From assembly GCF_009909615.1 (NCBI RefSeq), contig NZ_WWNE01000003.1:62001-126000 (forward strand): a DNA stretch of 64,000 nt. The letters are read 5' to 3'. This document shows positions 9,231 through 16,688 of the stretch, in pieces. Every line of letters begins with the position of its first letter. The first letter of the stretch is position 1. The stretch comes from Acidiluteibacter ferrifornacis. GTDB taxonomy: Bacteria; Bacteroidota; Bacteroidia; Flavobacteriales_E; Vicingaceae. The position numbers were made by a program, and so were the translations under genes. The notes below the pieces were generated by a model. The model did not search any database and was not told where the DNA came from. It saw only the letters and a program-made list of their open reading frames with translations.

Positions 9231-9238
9231 TACTTTTA
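9231..9238 (+). promoter_or_regulatory. Weak candidate promoter of the KASIII-AspH operon
   Basis: TACTTTTA matches TAnnTTTG except for the last base. A TTG at 9209-9211 lies 19 bases upstream, within the 17-23 spacing known for Flavobacterium promoters. The first gene starts at 9262. This is a one-mismatch site in AT-rich DNA and should be held loosely. Confidence 0.28.
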
Positions 9239-9261
9239 TATCTTAGCACTAAAACTACGAA

Positions 9262-10266
9262 ATGCCCAGAATTGCTGAAAGTGCGCTTTACTTTCCATCC
9301 AAAACTTTTACTAATGAAGATTTCTTCCTCAAGTTTCCAGAGGAGAGAGATAGTAAGACTTGGCCCAAATTAGGCATCCACAATCGTCATATTATAGCGG
9401 ATAACGAAGTGCCATCGGACATGGGACTAAAAGCAGCCGAAAAACTACTTAATGACCATCCACATTTAAGGACAGAAATCGATTTTATACTTTTCACCTC
9501 TCCTGAACGTGATTATTACACTCCAATAACTGCAGGCGTCTTACAACATAAATTAGGGTTAAAAACTGATTTAGGAGCGATGGACGTGCATCAAGGATGT
9601 AGTAGTTTTATTTATCTACTTTCACATGCCGATGGACTGATTAAAATAGGTGCAGCAACAAAAGTATTAGTAATTGCTGTTTCCTCTCTTACTAGAACAA
9701 TTGACGAAAATGACAAGGCGAACCGTTTCATCTTTGGTGATGGTGCAGCAGCCTATATAATTGAAAAATCAGAAGAACAAGTTTTCCATAGTTATTACTT
9801 TGGAAATGATGGAAGTAAAAAAGACAAAATCATCATAAGGGATGGAGAAAATAGACACCCAATAAATGAGGACTCATACATCCCTTTTACAAATGAATTT
9901 GGTGAACAACAGATTCCAGCTAAATTCTATCAGGATGGGGCTGGCGTATTTCGGTTTACTTTAGACCGTATACCTAAAATGATTCAATTGATTTTGGATA
10001 AAAATGACCTAAAAAAAGATGATATTGACCTATATTTGCTTCACCAACCCAATGAATTTATTGTAAAAGCTTTAACAAAAGTTGCTAAACTACCAGAAGA
10101 AAAAGTAGTCATAGATGTTGCTAACTATGGTAATACTGTAAGTTTATCAATCGCAATATTAATTCACAATTTAAATCAACAAAACAGAATCAAACCTGGA
10201 ATGAGAATTTTAATCGCAGCCTTTGGAACCGGCTTAAGCTGGAATGGCTGTATCTGGGAAACATAA
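9262..10266 (+). CDS. Ketoacyl-ACP synthase III family protein (first of two)
   Basis: Thiolase-fold condensing enzyme of 334 residues. The catalytic triad is complete: C113 (HQGCSSF), H261 (LLHQPNEF) and N291 (NYGNTVS), so decarboxylating condensation or acyl transfer from a thioester is possible. The second half keeps the GDGAAA loop. It is probably not the housekeeping FabH, because it heads an operon with its own ACP, a second KASIII, an SDR and sugar-modifying genes. KASIII enzymes in such settings start short or branched acyl chains or act as acyltransferases. A 12-base gap separates it from the ACP gene. Confidence 0.88.
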   Translation: MPRIAESALYFPSKTFTNEDFFLKFPEERDSKTWPKLGIHNRHIIADNEVPSDMGLKAAEKLLNDHPHLRTEIDFILFTSPERDYYTPITAGVLQHKLGLKTDLGAMDVHQGCSSFIYLLSHADGLIKIGAATKVLVIAVSSLTRTIDENDKANRFIFGDGAAAYIIEKSEEQVFHSYYFGNDGSKKDKIIIRDGENRHPINEDSYIPFTNEFGEQQIPAKFYQDGAGVFRFTLDRIPKMIQLILDKNDLKKDDIDLYLLHQPNEFIVKALTKVAKLPEEKVVIDVANYGNTVSLSIAILIHNLNQQNRIKPGMRILIAAFGTGLSWNGCIWET

Positions 10267-10278
10267 ATAAATTATAAA

Positions 10279-10512
10279 ATGAACTGGAAAGATTTCGAAT
10301 CTAATGTAAGAGAAACATTAGAAATTGAAGATAATGTGATTATCGATAAAAATGAACTATTAGAGGATAGCGAATACTGGAGTAGTATGCATGCTTTATT
10401 AATTATGGCTTTGGCAGAATCTGAATACAACATTAGTATAACAGGGGAGGAATTAAGAAATTCAAAAACATTACAGGACCTCTATAACTTGTTCGAATCC
10501 AAATTGTCATAA
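10279..10512 (+). CDS. Acyl carrier protein-like protein
   Basis: A 77-residue acidic four-helix protein with the length and pattern of an acyl carrier protein. The expected phosphopantetheine site at the start of helix II reads W-S35-S36-M37 where most ACPs have DSL/DSM. Ser36 is the likely attachment residue, and Ser replaces the usual Asp before it. The following helix (ALLIMALAESEYNI) and the EEL...TLQDLYNLF C-terminus match the family. It sits between two KASIII genes, sharing one base (TAATG) with the second, so it is presumably their dedicated carrier. Loading by a phosphopantetheinyl transferase is inferred. Confidence 0.82.
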   Translation: MNWKDFESNVRETLEIEDNVIIDKNELLEDSEYWSSMHALLIMALAESEYNISITGEELRNSKTLQDLYNLFESKLS

Positions 10513-11561
10513 TGGCCATTTTCAATATTCCAAATATCCGTATCAATGGCATAAGCAGTGTAGTTCCACAAAAAAAGGTAGCCAACAGAGATTACGATTA
10601 CGTCACCGAGACTGAACGAAATTTTCTAATAAAAACGACTGGAATAGAAGAAAAGAGGCATGCTGAAAAAGGTATAACAACCACAGACCTCGGAGAAAAA
10701 GCGGCTAAAATACTATTGGAGAAACTCAATTGGGAAAGAGAAGATATAGACATCTTAGTACTCGTTACCCAATCTAGAGATTACTATCTCCCTTCTTCTG
10801 CCATCATATTACAAGATCGTTTGGGACTACCCTCTAGCTGTATGGCTTTTGATATAGGACTTGGATGTTCGGGGTATGTCTATGGACTTTCTGTAATTTC
10901 TCAGTTTCTGCAGAACGGGCAGTTAAAAAAAGGTCTGTTAATTTGCGGAGATGTATCAACTATATCTACAAACTATGAGGACAAAAGCACTTACCCCTTA
11001 TTTGGTGATGCTGCCACAGCAACAGCAGTAAGTTTTGAAGAGGGAGCAGATGGTATTCCATTCAATCTGGAAAATGATGGAAAAGGTTTCGATGCCATTA
11101 TAATACGTGATGGAGGTGCCAAAAACCAGCTAAATGATGAAACTACACTTGTAAAAAATTATGGCCCGGGAATCAATCATACAGCAAAAGATTTAGAACT
11201 AAATGGTTTAGATGTATTTTCTTTTTCAGTGAAAGAACCGCCAAAAAACATCCTACAATTAATAGAAAGCTCGAATTACACCAAGGATGAAATCGATTAC
11301 TTTATCTTTCATCAAGCTAACAAATTAATTATAGAAACTATTCGAAAAAAACTTAAGATTGGGCCTGAAAAAGTGCCTTTTTCACTTACAAAATATGGAA
11401 ATACTAGCTCTGCTTCCATCCCCTTAACCATCTGTGACCAATTATCAGTAGATAGTAAGGATAAAAAAATGTTATTCTGCGGCTTTGGAGTTGGATTATC
11501 ATGGGGCAGTTGCATTATCAATACAAAAGACATCGTATGCTTGACACCAATCGAATTTTAG
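10512..11561 (+). CDS. Ketoacyl-ACP synthase III family protein (second of two)
   Basis: Condensing enzyme of 349 residues with the triad C119 (GLGCSGY), H267 (IFHQANK) and N297 (KYGNTSS). It is clearly divergent from the first KASIII in the operon, and its active-site surroundings are closer to classical FabH (GCSG, HQAN). It starts in the stop codon of the ACP gene. Its last 25 bases overlap the likely start of the SDR gene in another frame. Two different KASIII proteins flanking one ACP suggest either a heterodimer or successive condensation and acyl-transfer steps; the substrate is not predictable from sequence. Confidence 0.9.
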   Translation: MAIFNIPNIRINGISSVVPQKKVANRDYDYVTETERNFLIKTTGIEEKRHAEKGITTTDLGEKAAKILLEKLNWEREDIDILVLVTQSRDYYLPSSAIILQDRLGLPSSCMAFDIGLGCSGYVYGLSVISQFLQNGQLKKGLLICGDVSTISTNYEDKSTYPLFGDAATATAVSFEEGADGIPFNLENDGKGFDAIIIRDGGAKNQLNDETTLVKNYGPGINHTAKDLELNGLDVFSFSVKEPPKNILQLIESSNYTKDEIDYFIFHQANKLIIETIRKKLKIGPEKVPFSLTKYGNTSSASIPLTICDQLSVDSKDKKMLFCGFGVGLSWGSCIINTKDIVCLTPIEF

Positions 11562-12292
11562 AAGCTGCTAATTATGACTTTAATGGCAAAAAAATACTAA
11601 TTACAGGAGCTTCCGGAGGAATTGGATTTGCTACAGCCAAAAAATTAATCGATTCAGGAGCTGAAGTATATACCAATTCGCGAAGAGAAATAGAAATAAT
11701 ATCAGAAAATCACCATCATTTTTGTGGTGACATTAGTGAAGATTCGACAATAGAAAAGTGGATTTCTGTTTTACCAAATATTGATGGGGTGGTTTATTCA
11801 GCTGGTATTTTAGACACGATGCCCATTCGATTTGCTAAAAAAGAAAAGATGATGAAAACATGGGACATCAACTTTTTTGCAGCGGTTAATTTAAGTGCTC
11901 AATTAATCAAAAAGAAAAAGCTTAATAAACAAGGCGCCTTTGTATTCATCTCATCCATATCAGCTAAACATCCTTACATAGGTGGAAGCATGTATACTGC
12001 TAGTAAAGCAGCTTTAGAAACTTATTCTAAAGTGCTTGCCTTGGAATTAAAAGGTAAACTTATCCGAAGCAATTGCATTGCGCCAGCTATGGTTAAAACC
12101 GAGATGTATGAAAAAGGCATTGAAAAAGGATCCTTGGAGTTTATGGAAGAGCACGTTGCTAAATATCCATTTGGAGCTGGAGAATCAGAAGACTTGGCTC
12201 AGGCTGCTTGCTTTCTGCTGTCAGATGCAGCACGATGGATTAACGGAATAACTTTAACAATGGACGGCGGTTTTTTATTACAAGGTACTTAA
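11537..12292 (+). CDS. Short-chain dehydrogenase/reductase (FabG-like)
   Basis: NAD(P)-dependent oxidoreductase of 251 residues from the ATG at 11537. The nucleotide motif GASGGIG is at 24-30, YSAG (the NAG-like motif) near 87-90, and the catalytic set S140...Y153-x3-K157 (YTASK). The end of the protein (ITLTMDGGFLL) is typical of FabG-type SDRs. A longer frame from 11501 would lie deep inside the KASIII gene, and the shorter start is preferred. Within this operon the natural role is reduction of a 3-ketoacyl-ACP made by the KASIII proteins; a sugar substrate is the alternative. Confidence 0.88.
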   Translation: MLDTNRILEAANYDFNGKKILITGASGGIGFATAKKLIDSGAEVYTNSRREIEIISENHHHFCGDISEDSTIEKWISVLPNIDGVVYSAGILDTMPIRFAKKEKMMKTWDINFFAAVNLSAQLIKKKKLNKQGAFVFISSISAKHPYIGGSMYTASKAALETYSKVLALELKGKLIRSNCIAPAMVKTEMYEKGIEKGSLEFMEEHVAKYPFGAGESEDLAQAACFLLSDAARWINGITLTMDGGFLLQGT

Positions 12293-12294
12293 TC

Positions 12295-12963
12295 ATGAAA
12301 ATTAAAAAATACGGTCTGGAATTAAAAGAAGTAGAGCGAGAGGATTTAGAACTGATTCGTCAATACCGAAATACTGATATCATTAAAAATAAAATGATTC
12401 ATCGGCAACAAATCACTAGAGAACAACAGCTCGAATGGTTCAAAGAAATTAGAACAGTCAATCACTATTACTTTCTTATCTATAAAAATGACTCTGCGAT
12501 AGGTCTTATCAATGGTAAAAACATTGATTTTGTAAATAAGACTTCTGAAGGGGGAATATTTATCTGGAACGAAGATAGAAATTATGAAATTTCAATTACA
12601 GCTTCCATTATTTTAAATGATTGGAACTTTTTTATCAATGCGTTTGAAAAAAATTATGCTCAAGTACTGAAGTCCAACAAACAAGCCATTGCTTACAATG
12701 AATTCATGGGGTATAAAATAGCTGAAAGGATTCATGAAAATAAAGAAGTCGTATGGATGGAGCAAACCAGGGAGGATTATACTCAATACCGCAAAAAAAT
12801 TGAACTTTTAAAGTTTGACGATTTCAATATCAGTGAACCATTAACAGAGGATGACATCTTTTTTAATGCTGACGAGGAACCTTATGCCAGGAGTATTGTC
12901 GAATTAATCCCTCCTTCCCAACAAGCTATTTACAACAGGATTTTAAAGAGAGCCTTCCCATGA
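12295..12963 (+). CDS. GNAT-like N-acetyltransferase (PseH-like)
   Basis: A 222-residue protein whose first 165 residues resemble the GNAT acetyltransferases of nucleotide-sugar pathways such as PseH: an early LIRQYRN segment, IT.EQQLEWFKEI, then a strand YYFLIYKND..IGLINGKNI, and a late ANDEF-like portion AIAYNEFMGYKIAERI. The last 55 residues are an acidic extension that I cannot assign. It probably transfers an acyl group to an amino sugar. It starts two bases after the SDR stop and overlaps the GT2 start by four bases (ATGA), so it is part of the operon. Confidence 0.65.
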   Translation: MKIKKYGLELKEVEREDLELIRQYRNTDIIKNKMIHRQQITREQQLEWFKEIRTVNHYYFLIYKNDSAIGLINGKNIDFVNKTSEGGIFIWNEDRNYEISITASIILNDWNFFINAFEKNYAQVLKSNKQAIAYNEFMGYKIAERIHENKEVVWMEQTREDYTQYRKKIELLKFDDFNISEPLTEDDIFFNADEEPYARSIVELIPPSQQAIYNRILKRAFP

Positions 12964-13886
12964 AATTAAAAGATCTAAGCATCGTAATTCCTGTTTATCA
13001 AGCAGAAAGTAGCATTGGGAAACTTATAGACCAATTAGAAACAGACTCCTTTTTAAAAACATTAAATTGGGAATTGATTCTTGTTGACGATTGCAGCAAT
13101 GACAGTAGTTACGAAATAATAGAATCAAAAGCAATTGAATATAACAACATAATAGGCCTTACATTACATAAAAATTCTGGGCAACATAGTGCAACTTTAG
13201 CTGGAATCATAGAAGCTAAAGGTGAACTTCTATTAACGATGGATGATGACTTTGAGCATCCTGTTGAAGAAATTGAAGGATTGATTAATGCTTTGAATCG
13301 ACAAAAAGCAGATGTAGTATTTGGCATTCCTGAAAATCAAGAAAAAAACATAATTCGTAAACGAATTAGTAAAGAATTTAAACGTGCTACTCGAAATTTT
13401 TCTGAAGGTTACGGAGAAGGATCAGCTTTCCGATTGATTCGAAAGCAAATTTATTCTCAGCTTGGAAAGCATAAAACGCCGTTTGTTTTTATAGATGAAG
13501 TCTTAGCTTGGTATACCAAAAACGTACTATTTGTGCCCATCAACTTTAATCAGGCAACTAAAAAGTCAACGTATAGATTCTCTAATTTATTTGGACTATT
13601 CTTTAACATCATGTTTACCTACTCTTCTTTTCCAGCACAACTTTTAACTAAAGTCGGAATCGTTGGTAGTTTTATCTCTTTTGGAGTTGGAATCTTTTAC
13701 ATTGTTAAAAAGCTATTTTTCAAGGCACAACTTGGATTTACATCTATTGCTGTATCCATTTTATTCTCAGCCTCTTTAATACTAATGGCTTTGGGAGTCA
13801 TTGCCCAGTACATCTATCGTCAAAACAGATTATTGAATCAATATCCGCAGTTTTCTATCAAAAGTAGAACCGATGAACAGGAGTAA
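12960..13886 (+). CDS. Family 2 glycosyltransferase with two membrane helices (GtrB/DPM1-like)
   Basis: GT-A fold glycosyltransferase anchored in the inner membrane. The nucleotide-sugar site is VDDCSND (D43-D44) and the metal motif is D95-D-D97 (TMDDDFEH), followed by GEGSAFRLIRK. Two C-terminal transmembrane helices (about 227-250 and 257-282) are the hallmark of polyprenyl-phosphate hexose synthases such as GtrB and ArnC. It would make an undecaprenyl-phosphate sugar donor for periplasmic glycosylation. The TMTC-like protein 3 kb downstream uses this class of donor, which is a plausible functional link. Overlaps with both neighbours indicate translational coupling. Confidence 0.87.
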   Translation: MKLKDLSIVIPVYQAESSIGKLIDQLETDSFLKTLNWELILVDDCSNDSSYEIIESKAIEYNNIIGLTLHKNSGQHSATLAGIIEAKGELLLTMDDDFEHPVEEIEGLINALNRQKADVVFGIPENQEKNIIRKRISKEFKRATRNFSEGYGEGSAFRLIRKQIYSQLGKHKTPFVFIDEVLAWYTKNVLFVPINFNQATKKSTYRFSNLFGLFFNIMFTYSSFPAQLLTKVGIVGSFISFGVGIFYIVKKLFFKAQLGFTSIAVSILFSASLILMALGVIAQYIYRQNRLLNQYPQFSIKSRTDEQE

Positions 13887-14613
13887 TATTTGGTATTCCT
13901 ATACTTTAAAACCTTACCTACTTGAAGAGCCAAGTTTCTATAATAAGGAAGACTTTGAATGGGCAAAGCTATTAGAAGATAATTTTGAAATCATCAAAAG
14001 AGAGGCATTGGCCTTTGTTCAAAACAATGAATTAAAGCCCTATTTCAATAAAAGTTTACTGAGCCGATCCAATAGTTGGAAAACAGAAGGCCTACTTTTC
14101 TGGGGTTACTTTTTCAAAAAACATCACAGCTCATTCATAGAAACATGGAAAATAGCCAAACAAATTCCAGGTATTGTTTCCTTTTCTATCTCTGAATTGG
14201 ATCCTAATAGTAAAATAAAACCTCACAATGGCGACACCAATGCTATAATTCGTGTCCACCTACCTATTGTAGTCCCATCAGGGCTTCCATTATGTGCCTT
14301 TACAGTGAATGGAGAAACAAGAGCATGGGAAGAAGGTAAGGTGATTTTGTTCAATGATGCACAAAATCACTATGCGCAAAACCTCACTAACCAAAAAAGA
14401 TTAGTCTTATTAATTGATGTCATTCGCCCTGAATTCATTGCATTTAAAACTGAAATTTGTGGCAAAGTATTGAATGGATTAGCATGGCAGGCCATTACTC
14501 AAAGTAAACCAGGAGTCAGAAACTATCCAGTATGGACGAAAAAGATACTTTGGAGCAGCATTCGGTTTATAGCTCGAACGATTTTGAGAATTAATCGATT
14601 ATTTTGGCCCTAA
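13873..14613 (+). CDS. Aspartyl/asparaginyl beta-hydroxylase-like oxygenase (AspH family)
   Basis: Predicted Fe(II)/2-oxoglutarate oxygenase of the Asp_Arg_Hydrox family, 246 residues. Likely iron ligands are H118 (in PHNGD) and H166 (in NDAQNHYAQN); the 2-oxoglutarate-binding arginine is probably R176 (TNQKRLVLLID), with R127 in the RVHLP strand. As in human AspH, the position usually filled by a carboxylate ligand is Gly (H-N-G), so iron would be held by two histidines. Bacterial homologues (LpxO) hydroxylate lipid A acyl chains or act on peptides; in this operon a lipid or acyl substrate is attractive but inferred. It overlaps the GT2 gene by 14 bases and ends the operon. Confidence 0.85.
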   Translation: MNRSNIWYSYTLKPYLLEEPSFYNKEDFEWAKLLEDNFEIIKREALAFVQNNELKPYFNKSLLSRSNSWKTEGLLFWGYFFKKHHSSFIETWKIAKQIPGIVSFSISELDPNSKIKPHNGDTNAIIRVHLPIVVPSGLPLCAFTVNGETRAWEEGKVILFNDAQNHYAQNLTNQKRLVLLIDVIRPEFIAFKTEICGKVLNGLAWQAITQSKPGVRNYPVWTKKILWSSIRFIARTILRINRLFWP

Positions 14614-15578
14614 TGTTTTACATTTCGTCTAATATCCCACTTTAACTTACCAAGGCTAAGGCGAACTAATAAGCTCCAAACCAAAGACTTTTTTGGAGAC
14701 ACCTTAAACTTTCCCTCTACTAAACTCTTGTAATATGCTTGGCTCAATCTATCAATGGATGCAATTTGGGCGCTTGTTAATTCCTTTTCCCACTGTTTCA
14801 TTTTAGATGTATTGATGGGTTTTTGTAAGTTCTCCCACATCGCATATTTTTGTTTTAAATAAGCAGGATCTAACTTTCCGTCTCTTGCCTGCAAAGAGGA
14901 CAAATAGGCATTTATTTTCTGGTCCTTATTCTTCCTAAAATTAAGCATCTCCGACTCAAATGAAACTCCTAAGAAGTCACAAATTAGCTGTGTATACTCT
15001 ACTGGTTGCTCACACATAGCATCATAATGTACCAATAAAAATCGATCAGGGTATTGATTTGCTTGTTTCGCAATCAATTCATTGGTATGATTCCACCAAC
15101 TAGCCAAATAACTATAATCGGCAAAATGCTGAATCTTATGTTTAGCTCTGGATATACAGTTATCTTTTGGCTCTCGAACCATCCAAATAAACTTAGAATC
15201 AGGGAAAAGTGACATTATCTGTGGTAGATAATAACTGTATATTGGATTTTTATCAATTAGAATTGATGGTCTCTCGTGATCTTCTAAACAACTTTCATAG
15301 GTTGCTTTAATGGCATCTTCAAAGTTATTTGCTGCTAAAAAAAGAGATTCCAATCGATTAACATCTGGCTTCGCAAAGTGTAAAAAATCTTGATTAGAAA
15401 GAATAGACTGGAGCATTTCTTGTTTGCTCTGCTCATCAAATTGAAAGGCCTTTGAGAGATGATTTAATAAAACAAAATGCTCAGGATAACTTTTTACCTC
15501 GGCACTCATATCTAACACTTCCCGCAACATGGTAGTTCCGGATCTCCAAATACCTACTACAAAGTGTATCTCAGGCAT
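14610..15578 (-). CDS. Sulfotransferase (first of an overlapping pair)
   Basis: PAPS-dependent sulfotransferase family, 322 residues, cytosolic. The 5'-phosphosulfate loop is G9-I-W-R-S-G-T-T16, and the 3'-phosphate motif is VREPKDNCIS, with Arg and Ser. Proteins of this type sulfate carbohydrates or lipids, or are stand-alone domains of unknown target. The start at 15578 overlaps the upstream sulfotransferase stop by eight bases, so the two are co-translated. Its end converges with the AspH-like gene (four-base overlap). The pairing suggests two sulfation positions on the product of this region; this is inference. Confidence 0.87.
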   Translation of the reverse strand: MPEIHFVVGIWRSGTTMLREVLDMSAEVKSYPEHFVLLNHLSKAFQFDEQSKQEMLQSILSNQDFLHFAKPDVNRLESLFLAANNFEDAIKATYESCLEDHERPSILIDKNPIYSYYLPQIMSLFPDSKFIWMVREPKDNCISRAKHKIQHFADYSYLASWWNHTNELIAKQANQYPDRFLLVHYDAMCEQPVEYTQLICDFLGVSFESEMLNFRKNKDQKINAYLSSLQARDGKLDPAYLKQKYAMWENLQKPINTSKMKQWEKELTSAQIASIDRLSQAYYKSLVEGKFKVSPKKSLVWSLLVRLSLGKLKWDIRRNVKH

Positions 15579-16635
15579 TTTCTTTAATTACTTTATCTAG
15601 TTTACTTTTCTTATTCACAAAAACATTTTGAATGAGAAAAGACCTAAGCCAAACAATTGATTTATATGGGAGGTTATACAAAAAAGTATTTCCATACCTG
15701 TGAAAACCATAACCCAAAGAATAAGCTAACTTCTCATTGATTGTCACTTTTCTTTGAGGTAGATCAATCACATATCCATACCGCTCAGCATATGGAAAAC
15801 TAACTGATTCAATAGTTCTAACTTGTGCCTCACTTAACTTTACTTTATAATGTCCAATCTTTTTTGGATCTAATGGTTTTACAGAAGATTGATGTTGTTC
15901 TTTTAGTGACTCGCTAAATTTTTCCTCAAACTTTTCTTTAAAACCCAACCTTTTCTCTTCCAATTCAGCAAGAGAATCAATACCAGTAAAATCTTCGAAT
16001 TTTCTAAAGAAAGTGTGTTTATCAATCACCAAATCTTCAAACTTCAATGTTATGTATCGACTTTTCTCTTTTGATTCACATTTATCATAATGCAAATTAT
16101 ACTCCAACCATTTGTTGGATAACAATCCTACTTTCTTACGCGTAAATTTTACATGTGAGGTAATATTATCTCGAGGATCTCTAATAATTCGTATGAACTT
16201 TCCATCTTGAAAGATTTGACCTAGCCTTTCAATAAACAGTGTATATCGAGGATTTTTATCTACTATAAATTTTATCTTTCCCTTTTGAAAACTTGAATTT
16301 CTGTAGATATAAATTACCTTAATTAAGTCTTGGACTTTAGTTTCAGCTGGTAATTGTTTCAACTGTGAAATAAGCGCTTCCTTATGAAACTCCCACAAAA
16401 ACTTAACTCTATAATCCTGCATTACGGTGTCAAAAAGCTCTTCTGCAAGTTCAGGCTTCCATTCATTTAAGTTTTTGTACCTCTGCCACACTAACAAAAG
16501 AAATCTAGACTCAGTTGCCGAAGCTACATTTGGGTGACTATCAAGGATTGTGCTGAGCAAGGTGGTTCCGCTTCTTCCTTTACCAACAATAAAAAAGATA
16601 GGAATTGACCGCAGTTCTTCTAAAGTATAATTCAT
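15571..16635 (-). CDS. Sulfotransferase (second of an overlapping pair)
   Basis: PAPS-dependent sulfotransferase of 354 residues from the ATG at 16635; an in-frame TTG at 16644 is a less likely start. The phosphosulfate loop G18-K-G-R-S-G-T-T25 is followed by LLSTILDSHPN. The 3'-phosphate motif is IRDPRDNITS. A C-terminal extension (about 270-354) beyond the core domain is rich in Tyr, Lys and Arg and has no match I can name. The upstream gap of 53 bases to the divergent TMTC-like gene must hold both promoters. Diverged clearly from its partner, so not a recent duplication. Confidence 0.87.
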   Translation of the reverse strand: MNYTLEELRSIPIFFIVGKGRSGTTLLSTILDSHPNVASATESRFLLLVWQRYKNLNEWKPELAEELFDTVMQDYRVKFLWEFHKEALISQLKQLPAETKVQDLIKVIYIYRNSSFQKGKIKFIVDKNPRYTLFIERLGQIFQDGKFIRIIRDPRDNITSHVKFTRKKVGLLSNKWLEYNLHYDKCESKEKSRYITLKFEDLVIDKHTFFRKFEDFTGIDSLAELEEKRLGFKEKFEEKFSESLKEQHQSSVKPLDPKKIGHYKVKLSEAQVRTIESVSFPYAERYGYVIDLPQRKVTINEKLAYSLGYGFHRYGNTFLYNLPYKSIVWLRSFLIQNVFVNKKSKLDKVIKENA

Positions 16636-16688
16636 AGTATTCAAAATAATTCATTCAAAGAAAAGATTTCTTTTTCTAATTTAGAAAA

